A stretch of DNA of 64,000 nucleotides from Pseudochryseolinea flava (GCF_003286915.1 NZ_QMFY01000018.1:1-64000); one strand, 5' to 3'; shown: positions 53,869-63,320, numbered from the stretch's first letter. A program made the numbers and translations. Notes: generated from the sequence alone by a model not told the origin.

Positions 53869-54780
53869 ATGTCTACCCAACAAAGATTTGTAGAGCTTCA
53901 GGCTATTCGACTGAGAAGAATTAACCTGTGGCGCTGGATTAAAGATATTGCTTTTATATGTCTGGGCGTAGCCGCCGCCACCTTTGGACTAAAAGGTTTT
54001 TTATTGCCAAACGAATTTCTCGATGGTGGTGTCGTCGGGATCTCCCTATTAATCAATGTACTGACAAAACTCGATTTATCAATTTTGTTGGTGGTGATCA
54101 ACATTCCATTCATGATCATCGGTTATACGCAGATATCAAAAGTGTTTGCGCTCAAAACATTTGCCGCCATCATTACCCTCGCGATATGTCTTGAGTTTAT
54201 TGAGGTGCCTTTTATCACGCACGATAAATTGTTGGTCTCTTTCTTCGGCGGATTCTTTCTCGGCCTAGGAATTGGTCTTTCAATTAGAGGTGGGTGTGTG
54301 ATTGATGGAACCGAAGTGCTGGCGATTTATACGAGTCGAAAGACTGCGCTCACGGTAGGCGATATTATTCTCATTTTGAACATCATCATTTTCGCCGTTG
54401 CGGGCTATTATCTCAAAATTGAGATTGCACTATATGCTATTCTCACCTATCTCGTTGCTTCTAAAACCGTCGACTTTGTTGTGCATGGTATTGAGGAGTA
54501 TACAAGCGTGATGATTGTGTCACAAAAAAGCAATGAGATTATGCATGCCATTAGTGATCATATGGGTAGGGGAGTAACGATCTTAAAAGGCAAGCGTGGT
54601 TTCGGAAAACACGGCCATCGCGATGATGATATCGATGTTTTATTCTCAGTAATTACACGTCTCGAACTTCAGAAACTGAAAACAGAAATCGCAAAAATCG
54701 ACGAAGAAGCTTTTGTTGTCGAAAATAGCGTCAATGATATTAAAGGCGGAATGATCAAGAAAAGACCGTTACATGATTGA
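53869..54780 (+). CDS. YitT-family membrane protein (DUF161/DUF2179)
   Basis: A 303-aa membrane protein with five or six segments in its first 215 residues (DUF161 repeats, including G-F-L-L-P-N-E-F-L-D-G-G-V-V-G-I-S and R-G-G-C-V-I-D-G-T-E) and a C-terminal cytosolic DUF2179 domain (about 220-300). The family is widespread, and substrates are not established. A -7-like TATCTTTTA lies about 90 bp upstream. The 232-bp gap downstream starts with GTGTTGG/CGTGTTG repeats. Confidence 0.87.
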   Translation: MSTQQRFVELQAIRLRRINLWRWIKDIAFICLGVAAATFGLKGFLLPNEFLDGGVVGISLLINVLTKLDLSILLVVINIPFMIIGYTQISKVFALKTFAAIITLAICLEFIEVPFITHDKLLVSFFGGFFLGLGIGLSIRGGCVIDGTEVLAIYTSRKTALTVGDIILILNIIIFAVAGYYLKIEIALYAILTYLVASKTVDFVVHGIEEYTSVMIVSQKSNEIMHAISDHMGRGVTILKGKRGFGKHGHRDDDIDVLFSVITRLELQKLKTEIAKIDEEAFVVENSVNDIKGGMIKKRPLHD

Positions 54781-54995
54781 TGTGTTGGCGTGTTGATGTT
54801 TGGCATGTTGAGCGTTAAAGGGTCTTCCGCCGGAATTGGATGTCGGTTAGTGAGGGCTTTTTCCTAACGGTCATTGGTGATCATCGTATCATAGGGCCGT
54901 GATTGTTAATCCAGCTTAAAATCATTCCTACGCAGTGGTCAATCGAAAATGTTGAGCGTGTAACTAAACAGGGTTTCACAATCCACTTCAATGCT

Positions 54996-55003
54996 TATCT
55001 TTG
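54996..55003 (+). promoter_or_regulatory. Consensus -7 box TATCTTTG before nuoA
   Basis: TATCTTTG is a perfect match to TAnnTTTG and ends nine bases before the nuoA start codon. A TTTC motif about 20 bp upstream could be the -33 element. Transcription would then start almost at the start codon, giving a very short or missing leader. The rest of the gap 54781-55012 contains GTGTTG repeats at its left and no gene. Confidence 0.55.
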
Positions 55004-55012
55004 ATTCCGATT

Positions 55013-55513
55013 ATGAAGCAAAGTCTGTCAGCATTCGGAGAAGTATTATTGTTTATCGCCGGCGGCACGATCTTTATTCTAGTCACATTCCTGGTGTCGC
55101 GCCTCATTCGCCCTGCGAGACCCAATCCTGAGAAGTTATCGACCTACGAGAGTGGTGAAGAGCCAACCAGCGAAGCGTGGTCGCAATTCAATACACGGTT
55201 TTATATTGTTGCCCTCATCTTTTTACTTTTTGAAGTGGAGATTGTGTTTCTTTTTCCTTGGACAACAATCTTCGCTAAAAGCGATTTGATTAAAGCAACA
55301 GACGGTCAATGGGGATGGTTTACCCTCCTGGAGATGATAATCTTTATTGTGATTCTTGCCTTAGGCCTTGTGTATGCGTGGGTGAATGGACATCTCGATT
55401 GGATCAAGCCTGATCCGAAACCGACTCAGATCGATTCGCCAGTACCGCATGCGTTGTACGAGAAGCTTAACGAAAAATTCAAGAACTATCGAAAAGAAGG
55501 AGAACGCTTATGA
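55013..55513 (+). CDS. nuoA: NADH-quinone oxidoreductase subunit A
   Basis: NuoA is a membrane subunit at the junction of the two arms of complex I. The 166-aa product has three membrane segments (about 10-30, 62-82, 98-120), with the conserved Y-E-S-G-E-E-P motif and [14 protein letters not shown] at 55013 is preferred over a TTG at 55001 that lies within the promoter box. The last ~45 residues extend beyond the normal subunit length. It overlaps nuoB by 4 bp. Confidence 0.92.
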   Translation: MKQSLSAFGEVLLFIAGGTIFILVTFLVSRLIRPARPNPEKLSTYESGEEPTSEAWSQFNTRFYIVALIFLLFEVEIVFLFPWTTIFAKSDLIKATDGQWGWFTLLEMIIFIVILALGLVYAWVNGHLDWIKPDPKPTQIDSPVPHALYEKLNEKFKNYRKEGERL

Positions 55514-56052
55514 AAGGGTTGCTGGATCAACAATTTGCGCAGGGAGGTGTAATGGTGACGCGATTGGAAGACTTGCTTAACTGGGCAAGACTTTCTTCCA
55601 TGTTCCCGATGACCTTTGGTATTGCATGTTGCGCAATAGAGTTTATGAGTACGGGAACAACCGTTTACGACATGGATCGTTTCGGAATGGCACCACGCGC
55701 AACACCGCGACAAGCCGATGTGATGATCGTCGCCGGAACAGTAACATTTAAAATGGCGGATCGCATTAAGCGTTTATATGAACAGATGGCCGAGCCTCGC
55801 TATGTGATCTCGATGGGCTCGTGCTCGAATTGTGGTGGTCCTTACTGGCAGCATGGTTATCATGTGGTGAAAGGCGTTGATCGCATCGTGCCGGTTGACG
55901 TATACGTGCCAGGGTGCCCACCAAGACCCGAAGCATTGATCGGCGGATTTTTGAAACTTCAGGAGAAAATCCGTGCCGAATCGCTGGTGGCACCAACTGC
56001 TATTGAAAATCTGTTGAAAAAAGAAAATGTTGATCACACTGTTGCATCATGA
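55510..56052 (+). CDS. nuoB: NADH-quinone oxidoreductase subunit B
   Basis: NuoB holds iron-sulfur cluster N2, the last electron carrier before quinone. The 180-aa product has the adjacent cysteines of I-A-C-C-A-I-E, a third in G-S-C-S-N-C-G-G-P and the fourth in [10 protein letters not shown], so the cluster site is complete. It overlaps nuoA and nuoC by 4 bp each, showing tight coupling. Confidence 0.95.
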   Translation: MKGLLDQQFAQGGVMVTRLEDLLNWARLSSMFPMTFGIACCAIEFMSTGTTVYDMDRFGMAPRATPRQADVMIVAGTVTFKMADRIKRLYEQMAEPRYVISMGSCSNCGGPYWQHGYHVVKGVDRIVPVDVYVPGCPPRPEALIGGFLKLQEKIRAESLVAPTAIENLLKKENVDHTVAS

Positions 56053-56531
56053 GCTTAGATGAATTCAAAAATATCATTGAATCGACTTCACTAAAACAAG
56101 AAGTGAAGTTTGATATGAATGCTCGTCCTCATGCAATAATTCTTGCTGCCGAAGATTTGCTCGCTGTTTGTGAAATACTTCAACGTAATCCTGCAACCTA
56201 TTTCGATATGCTTTCATGCATCACAGGAATAGATAATGGCGCTGAAGCAAATACGATGGAGGTAGTTTATAATTTGTATTCAATACCATTCAACTTACAC
56301 TTGATGTTGAAAGTGGTATTGCCACGTGAAAATCCGCGGGTCGAATCAGTCAGTGGCATTTGGAAAACTGCAGATTGGCTTGAACGCGAGGTGTTCGATA
56401 TGTATGGAATTCAATTCTTGAACCATCCAGACTTACGCCGAATTTTGATGCCTGCTGACTGGGAAGGATATCCTCTGCGCAAGGATTACAAGCATCAGGA
56501 TTATTACAGAAATATCAAGGTGGAGTATTAA
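56049..56531 (+). CDS. nuoC: NADH-quinone oxidoreductase subunit C
   Basis: NuoC is the 30-kDa peripheral-arm subunit. The 160-aa product has the late signature [14 protein letters not shown][10 protein letters not shown] and ends Y-P-L-R-K-D-Y. It is a separate gene, not fused to nuoD as in enterobacteria. It starts inside the nuoB stop codon. Confidence 0.94.
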   Translation: MSLDEFKNIIESTSLKQEVKFDMNARPHAIILAAEDLLAVCEILQRNPATYFDMLSCITGIDNGAEANTMEVVYNLYSIPFNLHLMLKVVLPRENPRVESVSGIWKTADWLEREVFDMYGIQFLNHPDLRRILMPADWEGYPLRKDYKHQDYYRNIKVEY

Positions 56532-56541
56532 AGCGAGTACA

Positions 56542-57759
56542 TTGTCAAAGGGCATTCAATATCAATATAAGGAAGGAAATCTTTCAGCGTCAGAACCTAA
56601 CAAGTTAAAGGCGGAGAATCTTCATTCAGAAGAGATGATCTTAAACTTGGGGCCGCAGCACCCGTCCACGCACGGTGTGCTAAGACTTGAGGTACTCATG
56701 GAAGGTGAAATCGTAAAAGAAGTTGTTCCTCACATTGGATATCTGCACCGTTGTTTCGAAAAACACGCAGAGAATCTTCCCTATAATCAAATCATTCCGT
56801 TTGTCGACAGACTCGACTACGTGGCAGCCATGAACAACGAGCATGTGTATGCGATGGGCGTGGAGCGTATGCTTGGTATTGAAGAGCAAATTCCCAAGCG
56901 TGTTGAATATGCAAGAGTATTGGTAGCGGAACTTAATAGGATTGCTTCTCATTTTATTGCGATCGGCACGTATGGAATGGACATCGGGGCGTTCACACCG
57001 TTCTTTTGGATCATGCGCGATCGCGAACATATCATGCGGCTGCTAGAATGGGCATCGGGTGCGCGATTGCTCTACAACTACATTTGGATTGGCGGACTAT
57101 TTTATGATTTGCCGATTGGGTTTGAAGAGAAGTGCGAAGAATTTGTTCGTTACATTAAACCGAAGTTTCAAGAACTCGAAGAGATTCTTATCAATAATAA
57201 AATTTTTATTGACCGTACAGCGAATGTGGGTGTGTTACCGCTTGATTTAGCGATCAACTGCGGTGTAACGGGACCGATGTTAAGGGCCTCGGGCCTTCGC
57301 TACGACCTGCGACGCGTTGACGGTTATTCTGTATACCCTGCGTTAGACTTCGAAGTCCCTATCGGCGAAGGGAAAATGGGCAAGGTCGGCGATTGCTGGG
57401 ACCGGACGTATGTGCGTTATCTCGAATTACACGAATCAATCAAGATCATTGAGCAATGCTTGGTTCAATTAAAAGGAGATCATAAACGCACGCGTGATTT
57501 TGATCCACAAGCGCTTGTGCCAAAGAAGATTCGCCCGAAGATGCAAGACCTTTATGTGAGAGGTGAGATTCCAAAGGGCGAGCTTGGTTTCTTCTTCCGT
57601 GCCGACGGTCGCAATGATTTTCCTTTTCGCTGCAAGTGTAGGTCATGCAGTTTTGTAAACTTGTCTGTACTCCCAGAAATTTCAAAGGGAATTCTTGTTG
57701 CCGATCTAATCGCCATTATCGGTTCGTTGGATGTGGTAATGGGCGAAGTAGACCGCTAG
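56542..57759 (+). CDS. nuoD: NADH-quinone oxidoreductase subunit D
   Basis: NuoD is the 49-kDa subunit that forms the quinone pocket with NuoB. The 405-aa product has the N-L-G-P-Q-H-P-S-T-H-G-V-L-R motif, G-Y-L-H-R-C-F-E-K, the P-F-V-D-R-L-D-Y segment and the C-terminal I-x-G-S-L-D-x-V-x-G-E-V-D-R. The start used is TTG at 56542. Remaining nuo genes (E to N) do not follow, so complex I genes are split in this genome. Confidence 0.95.
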   Translation: MSKGIQYQYKEGNLSASEPNKLKAENLHSEEMILNLGPQHPSTHGVLRLEVLMEGEIVKEVVPHIGYLHRCFEKHAENLPYNQIIPFVDRLDYVAAMNNEHVYAMGVERMLGIEEQIPKRVEYARVLVAELNRIASHFIAIGTYGMDIGAFTPFFWIMRDREHIMRLLEWASGARLLYNYIWIGGLFYDLPIGFEEKCEEFVRYIKPKFQELEEILINNKIFIDRTANVGVLPLDLAINCGVTGPMLRASGLRYDLRRVDGYSVYPALDFEVPIGEGKMGKVGDCWDRTYVRYLELHESIKIIEQCLVQLKGDHKRTRDFDPQALVPKKIRPKMQDLYVRGEIPKGELGFFFRADGRNDFPFRCKCRSCSFVNLSVLPEISKGILVADLIAIIGSLDVVMGEVDR

Positions 57760-57785
57760 TGATTTTAATCGTCTGGATATAAATT

Positions 57786-59288
57786 ATGACAAAGATCCTG
57801 ACTGTAAAACAAATCAAAGCCTTGGATGAATACACCATTCAACATGAACCCATTGCTTCGATAGAACTCATGGAACGTGCTTGCCGCGCTTTTACGACGT
57901 GGTTCACCGAAAGATTTCATGCTCTCAACAAAGTGGGGATCGTGTGCGGCACTGGCAATAATGGTGGCGATGGTCTCGGTATTGCACGTCAGTTGAAAGC
58001 GTGGGGATACCCTGTGAAAGTTTGGGTGGTTCGCGGTAATATGAAGGAGTCCGATGACTTTAAAGAAAACTTCAAGCGACTTGCAGGCTATGTTGTCGAT
58101 CTCGTGAACATTTCGTCCGAAGCTGATAAAGGATTGTTTGTTGAATGTGATGTGTTGATTGACGCCATTTTCGGTTCTGGATTGTCGCGGAAACCTGAGG
58201 GAATTTATGCACAAGTGATTCAGTGTTTTAATCAAGCAACGGCAACCAAGATTGCAGTAGACATTCCTTCAGGATTAATGGCTGATCAAAAATCGGAGGA
58301 GCCCATTGCGCGCGTTACTTATACATTAACATTTCAACTTCCTAAACTTGCCTTCCTATTACCACAGTCGCAACAATACATTGGCGAGTGGACAGTTCTC
58401 GATATCGGATTGAGTAAGAAGTTTATCAAAGAAGTAGACACGACTAATTATTTACTCACGCAAAAAGATATCAAACGCTTAATCAAACCGCGATCAAAGT
58501 TTGATCACAAGGGAACATTTGGTCATGCGTTGTTGATTAGCGGAAGCTTCGGAAAAATGGGCGCTGCAATACTGTCTGCGAAAGCTGCGTTGCGCAGTGG
58601 CGTAGGATTGCTCACGACACATGTTCCCCAGTGTGGTTACTCAATCATGCAAAGTTCTGTTCCTGAAGCCATGGCACAAGTTGACGATGATGACAATCGT
58701 TTCACAGCTTACAGTAATCTTGAGTCTTACAACGCGCTGGGTATTGGTCCTGGGATAGGAACACACGAGACATCGGTTAAAGCGTTTATATCGGTACTGA
58801 AATCTTTTGCAAAACCTGTTGTGATCGACGCCGATGGATTGAATATTCTTTCGGCACACTCAAATAAATATGAGGTTGTGCCACCGGGAAGTATTTTAAC
58901 ACCACATGTAAAGGAATTTAAAAGACTAGTCGGTGAGTGGAGCGATGATTTTGAACGGTTAGAAAAACAAAAGGAGTTGGCGCTGCAACTGCGTAGTGTC
59001 GTTCTCGTGAAAGGGGCGCATTCAACCGTGGCAACGCCAGAAGGTAAATTGTATTTTAATGGAACTGGAAATCCAGGGATGGCAACAGGAGGCACGGGTG
59101 ATGTACTCACGGGAATTCTAACGGCCCTATTGGCGCAAGGATATACGGCAGAAGACGCCGCGCGCATCGGCGTATACGTCCATGGCTTTGCGGGTGATCT
59201 TGCAGCGTCAGACAAAGGGATGATTTCGCTGATTGCGTCTGACTTGATCGAATACCTTCCGGCCGCTTTTAAATTATTGTCTAGATAG
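57786..59288 (+). CDS. nnr: Bifunctional NAD(P)HX epimerase/dehydratase
   Basis: This 500-aa enzyme repairs hydrated NADH and NADPH. The N-terminal epimerase half (about 1-215) has G-T-G-N-N-G-G-D-G. The C-terminal ribokinase-like dehydratase half (about 225-500) has H-K-G-T-F-G-H, G-P-G-I-G and G-T-G-D-V-L-T-G-I. Both halves look intact. It lies 26 bp downstream of nuoD on the same strand, so repair of NADHX may be co-expressed with complex I. Confidence 0.94.
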   Translation: MTKILTVKQIKALDEYTIQHEPIASIELMERACRAFTTWFTERFHALNKVGIVCGTGNNGGDGLGIARQLKAWGYPVKVWVVRGNMKESDDFKENFKRLAGYVVDLVNISSEADKGLFVECDVLIDAIFGSGLSRKPEGIYAQVIQCFNQATATKIAVDIPSGLMADQKSEEPIARVTYTLTFQLPKLAFLLPQSQQYIGEWTVLDIGLSKKFIKEVDTTNYLLTQKDIKRLIKPRSKFDHKGTFGHALLISGSFGKMGAAILSAKAALRSGVGLLTTHVPQCGYSIMQSSVPEAMAQVDDDDNRFTAYSNLESYNALGIGPGIGTHETSVKAFISVLKSFAKPVVIDADGLNILSAHSNKYEVVPPGSILTPHVKEFKRLVGEWSDDFERLEKQKELALQLRSVVLVKGAHSTVATPEGKLYFNGTGNPGMATGGTGDVLTGILTALLAQGYTAEDAARIGVYVHGFAGDLAASDKGMISLIASDLIEYLPAAFKLLSR

Positions 59289-59308
59289 TTATCAGAAAAT
59301 AAAATAGT

Positions 59309-59842
59309 ATGTCTCTACAAGAGCAAATAAAAAGTACGATCCGCGATATAAATGACTACCCCAAGGCTGGCATCGTATTCAAAGACATCACGCCCGTGTT
59401 AGCAACGCCGAAATTGGTAAAGGCAATTGCTTCAGAACTACGCGCACAATTTGAAAATGAAAAGATCGATGCGATCGCAGCTACAGAAGCACGCGGTTTT
59501 ATTTTCGGATCTATTCTCGCATTAGAACTCGGTTGTGCCTTCATACCGATTAGAAAAAAGGGCAAGCTCCCGTACGCCACGCGGTCTCAAGAATACCAAT
59601 TAGAATATGGCACCGCTTCGGTCGAAATTCATACGGATGCTGTTAAGCCAGGTGCGAGGGTATTAATTCACGACGACCTACTGGCTACCGGTGGTACTGC
59701 GGGTGCAGCTGCCGACTTGATTAAAAGTTTCGACGGCGTTGTTGCAGGATTTTCATTTATCATCAACTTAAGTTTTTTACCCGGTGAAGAAAACCTTATG
59801 CAGCGCTACGGTGTTAAACCCCATTATCTCGTGAAGTATTAA
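59309..59842 (+). CDS. apt: Adenine phosphoribosyltransferase
   Basis: Apt salvages adenine to AMP with PRPP in the cytoplasm. The 177-aa product has the early F-K-D-I-T-P motif, E-A-R-G-F-I-F-G, and the PRPP site V-L-I-H-D-D-L-L-A-T-G-G-T. Length is that of the family. It lies 20 bp after nnr, and the LON-domain gene follows after 14 bp. Confidence 0.95.
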   Translation: MSLQEQIKSTIRDINDYPKAGIVFKDITPVLATPKLVKAIASELRAQFENEKIDAIAATEARGFIFGSILALELGCAFIPIRKKGKLPYATRSQEYQLEYGTASVEIHTDAVKPGARVLIHDDLLATGGTAGAAADLIKSFDGVVAGFSFIINLSFLPGEENLMQRYGVKPHYLVKY

Positions 59843-59856
59843 ATGATTTAACAGCG

Positions 59857-60444
59857 ATGGCAGGCTTTGTGAATATTCCTATGTTTCCCTTGTCGATCTT
59901 ACCTATGCCTGGTGAGTTGGTACCACTGCACATCTTCGAGCCTCGCTACAAACAATTGCTTCACGATTTAGAAGTAGAAGATATACGCTTCGGCATTTAT
60001 TTCGCCAGTGATTTGAACGAAGAAAAAATCGGCTCGCTCATGCGCTTGGAAAGCATCATTAAGCGCCATCATACTGGCGAATGCGATATCATCGTTAAGT
60101 GTGAGGATATTCTAAGTTTGGGTCAACTGTTCCGTACCTACCAAAATAAATCATATCCTGGCGGCGACGTTCGGTTTCATCAGGTTGATGGTTCACGATT
60201 GCCGAGTACACCGTTGCATGAAATGTTTGTGGAATATATGCGGCTGCGAAAAATCACAAAGATGGAGGAGCCGATTTCTATATATAGTGTGGCGCAAGAA
60301 CTTAGTTTGGATCTTCAAGATCGTTATAAGTTTCTGTTGTTGTCAGACGATCGAAAGGATAGTTTTCTCATCAGCCGCGTGCGCTACCAAACCGATATCT
60401 TCAAGCAAGAAGATAAGAGTCGTGACCTCTATCACCTAAATTAG
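59857..60444 (+). CDS. LON substrate-binding-domain protein
   Basis: The 195-aa product is a stand-alone N-terminal LON domain, with the opening I-P-M-F-P-L-S-I-L-P-M-P-G-E and L-H-I-F-E-P-R-Y-K-Q-L. It has no AAA or protease part. Such proteins are widespread; some act as adaptors or regulators, but the role is not established. It is the last gene of the nuo-nnr-apt run. The following 333 bp (60445-60777) hold no gene. Confidence 0.88.
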   Translation: MAGFVNIPMFPLSILPMPGELVPLHIFEPRYKQLLHDLEVEDIRFGIYFASDLNEEKIGSLMRLESIIKRHHTGECDIIVKCEDILSLGQLFRTYQNKSYPGGDVRFHQVDGSRLPSTPLHEMFVEYMRLRKITKMEEPISIYSVAQELSLDLQDRYKFLLLSDDRKDSFLISRVRYQTDIFKQEDKSRDLYHLN

Positions 60445-60709
60445 GGGAGTACCCCTGTTCATTCTTGAATTTCGACTGTACAGTTTTGAACGAATTGTTA
60501 TCAGCGCGTGAGTTTTACGCTTGATGTATCAATAATTTTTTTCGAGTCATTGATGTTCAGTTGTGTGAATTCATTGTACGCTTTCGAACGAAACGAAAAA
60601 TGTTACTGATTTTTTTATCGGAATAGTAACCTGAATGACAACGCATCGTTTGAGCGACCTTTCTTATGTGAAGCCAATTTTATCACCGCGAAAAAAATCT
60701 TAACAATAA

Positions 60710-60742
60710 TTAACGATTGCGCTGCAACATTTAACGATTGCG
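60710..60742 (+). promoter_or_regulatory. Direct repeat TTAACGATTGCG, 21-bp spacing
   Basis: TTAACGATTGCG occurs at 60710-60721 and again at 60731-60742, start to start 21 bp, equal to two helical turns. The pair ends 35 bp before the start of the secreted protein gene, so it may be a binding site for a dimer. The rest of the gap 60445-60777 is A/T-rich with no clear gene or structure. Confidence 0.55.
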
Positions 60743-60777
60743 TGGCGTCTTAGAGTTGTAAATAAAACAACAGCGAT

Positions 60778-61359
60778 ATGAAAAAGATCTTATCAATGAT
60801 AGTAGCGATTGCAATAAGTGGTGCAGTGTTCGCTAACAATTCAGCTCGTGTTTCCGGTACAGATGCAATCGTTACGAACAACGGTGCAAATGTTAAACTC
60901 TACTACAAGTCACAGACAACTTCTAAAGTTGTTGTTTCAATCTATAACGAATCACATAAGCTAGTCTTCTCAGAAACTGTTCATCAAGAGAATGGTTTTG
61001 CGAGACCTTATAATTTTTCTAACCTTGAAGAAGGGACTTATACCATTGATGTAAACGACGGCGGTGCACATTACGCAAAACAAGTAACATACAAGAAAGA
61101 GAAGCGTGAGAAGAGTGAGATGCATGCGCGACTCACGCAAGTAGTTGGAGAAACAGGAAAGTATATCTTATCTATTCCAAAGAGTGCATACAAGACTGTA
61201 ACGGTGAAAATTTACAACGAGAGCAATCGTCTTACGTACAGCGCGGAAGAGCAATTGGATGGCGATTTTGCAAAAGTGTATAACATTGGTCGTTTTGGAA
61301 GTAAAGTTTCGTTTGAGGTGCAAGATGCCAAAGGAAATGTTATCACTGTTCTGAATTAA
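60778..61359 (+). CDS. Secreted protein with two beta-sandwich repeats, paralogue 1
   Basis: The 193-aa product has a signal peptide ending A-V-F-A. The mature part contains two similar ~75-residue units: one with V-V-V-S-I-Y-N-E-S-H-K-L-V-F-S-E-T-V and F-A-R-P-Y-N-F-S-N-L, and one with V-T-V-K-I-Y-N-E-S-N-R-L-T-Y-S and F-A-K-V-Y-N-I. This strand pattern resembles the beta-sandwich of type IX sorting domains and DUF3244-like proteins. It could be a periplasmic or surface protein. A paralogue follows at 61656. Confidence 0.78.
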   Translation: MKKILSMIVAIAISGAVFANNSARVSGTDAIVTNNGANVKLYYKSQTTSKVVVSIYNESHKLVFSETVHQENGFARPYNFSNLEEGTYTIDVNDGGAHYAKQVTYKKEKREKSEMHARLTQVVGETGKYILSIPKSAYKTVTVKIYNESNRLTYSAEEQLDGDFAKVYNIGRFGSKVSFEVQDAKGNVITVLN

Positions 61360-61403
61360 TTAAATACGATTCGTTTTTACGGTATAAAAGCGAATAAAAT
61401 GAA

Positions 61404-61438
61404 AGGTAATCTCTGGTAGCGGAGGTTGCCTTTTTTTG
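61404..61438 (+). terminator. Terminator after paralogue 1
   Basis: AGGTAATCTC (61404-61413) pairs with GAGGTTGCCT (61422-61431) with two G-T pairs, followed by seven T. Confidence 0.75.
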
Positions 61439-61452
61439 TTTGATTTCGTTAT

Positions 61453-61561
61453 GCAAACGTTTCATGCAAACGATTTATAATTTTTCTGAGCACCGAATGC
61501 GTTTGCACTGCACGTTTCACTCTGTTTGAATCGTATTTCGGATTAGAAATTTACGCAAACG
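61453..61561. promoter_or_regulatory. Cluster of GCAAACG sites upstream of paralogue 2
   Basis: GCAAACG occurs at 61453-61459, 61466-61472 and 61555-61561, and its complement CGTTTGC at 61500-61506. Four copies of a 7-mer within 110 bp of intergenic DNA suggest binding sites for a regulator. They lie upstream of the promoter of the gene at 61656. Confidence 0.55.
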
Positions 61562-61621
61562 TTATTTATAGAATTAAAACATGTTTCCTTACAACTTTCG
61601 TTGTTGCATGATGCAAGCCCG

Positions 61622-61629
61622 TACATTTG
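61622..61629 (+). promoter_or_regulatory. -7 box TACATTTG of paralogue 2
   Basis: TACATTTG fits the TAnnTTTG consensus and lies 26 bp before the start codon at 61656. TTG at 61601-61603 is a possible -33 element. Confidence 0.6.
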
Positions 61630-61655
61630 TATCGTAAACAAAACGAAAAAGAAAT

Positions 61656-62234
61656 ATGAAAACGAAATCTCTGTTCATCGCAGCTGTTGCCATGGTTGTA
61701 GCCCTGTCAGCATTCGGAGAAGAGCCATCGAACAGCAAAGGTTTAGCTGTTGTGCCTGTTAAAGGAAGCGAAGTATTCAAAGTCATCTACAAAGGTGAGA
61801 ACACTGGAAAAATCAAATTGAATATATACAACGAACAAGCTCAGCTTGTTTTCTCAGAAAGCATCAGCGGTCTTGATGGATTCATCCGTCCGTTGAACTT
61901 CAATGGTCTTGCAGCTGGTCAATATACGTTCGAAATCATCGACGCTACTGGCAAGAAGACTGAGAAAGTTGATTACAAACCATTCACAGCGAAAGCTAGC
62001 AACGTACACGTTACGAAGTTAAGCGGCGAAGGGAAGTTCCTTCTTGCGATTGCAGCTTCTGGAAAAGAAACGGTTAACGTAAAAATCTATGACGCAGCAA
62101 ATACACTTGTTCACAGCGAAAGCAAATCAGTTGACGGTGCATATGCGCAGATCTATACTGTAAAGAACGTAAAAGGTGCTCTTACTTTCGAAGTAACTGA
62201 CGCCAATGGAACAACTAAAACAGTTCGGTTTTAA
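61656..62234 (+). CDS. Secreted protein with two beta-sandwich repeats, paralogue 2
   Basis: The 192-aa product has a signal peptide ending A-L-S-A-F-G. Two repeat units follow: I-K-L-N-I-Y-N-E-Q-A-Q-L-V-F-S-E with F-I-R-P-L-N-F-N-G-L, and V-N-V-K-I-Y-D-A-A-N-T-L-V-H-S-E with Y-A-Q-I-Y-T-V. The same pattern is in the gene at 60778, so the two are tandem paralogues with separate promoters and terminators. Codon use is rich in preferred codons, which hints at high expression. Function unknown. Confidence 0.78.
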   Translation: MKTKSLFIAAVAMVVALSAFGEEPSNSKGLAVVPVKGSEVFKVIYKGENTGKIKLNIYNEQAQLVFSESISGLDGFIRPLNFNGLAAGQYTFEIIDATGKKTEKVDYKPFTAKASNVHVTKLSGEGKFLLAIAASGKETVNVKIYDAANTLVHSESKSVDGAYAQIYTVKNVKGALTFEVTDANGTTKTVRF

Positions 62235-62259
62235 TCTATAAGTTTCCAAGTCTTAAGAG

Positions 62260-62287
62260 AGCCCTTCTATCCGGAGGGCTTTTTTTA
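62260..62287 (+). terminator. Terminator after paralogue 2
   Basis: AGCCCTTC pairs with GGAGGGCT (62260-62280) around a short loop, followed by seven T. Confidence 0.85.
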
Positions 62288-62382
62288 TGATGTTTATCAG
62301 CCCCATAGCTGAATTTTGACATTTTGATTTTTAAGGTAAATGGTTACTTTTACCTCGCTACAAAGCTTAAAAATCAAGATTT

Positions 62383-63240
62383 ATGAAAAGAATTCTCGTT
62401 CCGACAGACTTCTCTAAACCAGCACAACTTGCAACGGATGTTGCAGCTGATATCGCCCGAAAATCTGGCGCTGAACTCATTTTGCTTCACGTCGTTGAAG
62501 GCGCCAGCGAAGGCTCATTCAATATTGAAGGCGAGGCTACCTACAGTGGCAATTGGGAGGATAAAATCTTTACCCTCAAGCTGATCGAAAAAGCAAAGAA
62601 GCAAATGGCGAGGTTTTCTGATGATTCCAAATACGGCGATATCAAAATCCGCCAGGAATTGAAACTTGGAAGCCCTTACCACGGTATGAATTCAATCATC
62701 ACAGAAAAAAAGGTCGACCTGGTAGTAATGGGAACATCTGGAAAGTCGGAATTGGAGCATATGATCATCGGTTCCAATACGGAAAAGGTGGTTCGTCATG
62801 CACATTGCCCGGTGCTTACCGTTCATAACAAACCTGCTCGCAAAGATTTTAAAAATATCGTTTACGCAACCTCTATGGATAAAGACGAGGAAGTGTTCTC
62901 GAAAATCATTCGTCGTACTCAGCAAGTTTATGATTCAACCATTCACCTGGTAAGAATCAATACGCCTGGTAACTTCCAACGCGATGCTGTTGTAAAGAAA
63001 TACATGCAGGATTTTGCGAAGAAGCTTCAGTTGAAGAACTACACGATCAATGTATTTAACGATTTGTCGGAAGAGGAGGGAATTGTATACTTCGCCGATA
63101 GCATCGACGCCGACCTCATTGGTATGGCAACGCATGGTCGTACCGGTTTTGCGCACGTTTTGGCAGGTAGTATTGCCGAAGACGTTGTAAGCCACTCACG
63201 TCGCCCTGTGCTGACCTTCGTAACGAAACATAGAAACTAA
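62383..63240 (+). CDS. Universal stress protein with two Usp domains
   Basis: The 285-aa product contains two Usp domains (about 1-147 and 155-282). Both keep the nucleotide-binding glycine motif: M-G-T-S-G-K-S-E-x-x-x-x-x-I-G-S-N in the first and M-A-T-H-G-R-T-G-x-x-x-x-x-A-G-S in the second. Tandem Usp proteins usually bind ATP and take part in stress or growth-arrest responses. It is monocistronic. Confidence 0.9.
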   Translation: MKRILVPTDFSKPAQLATDVAADIARKSGAELILLHVVEGASEGSFNIEGEATYSGNWEDKIFTLKLIEKAKKQMARFSDDSKYGDIKIRQELKLGSPYHGMNSIITEKKVDLVVMGTSGKSELEHMIIGSNTEKVVRHAHCPVLTVHNKPARKDFKNIVYATSMDKDEEVFSKIIRRTQQVYDSTIHLVRINTPGNFQRDAVVKKYMQDFAKKLQLKNYTINVFNDLSEEEGIVYFADSIDADLIGMATHGRTGFAHVLAGSIAEDVVSHSRRPVLTFVTKHRN

Positions 63241-63266
63241 GTTCGACACGAAGGATTGTCGTCATA

Positions 63267-63305
63267 AAAAAGCCAGCTTGGTAGTTACCATAGCTGGCTT
63301 TTCTT
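63267..63305. terminator. Bidirectional terminator after the usp gene
   Basis: AAAAGCCAGCT pairs with AGCTGGCTTTT around an inner TGGTA/TACCA pair (63268-63303), flanked by A and T runs. It lies between convergent genes. Confidence 0.85.
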
Positions 63306-63320
63306 TTGCGATCGCGTCGC

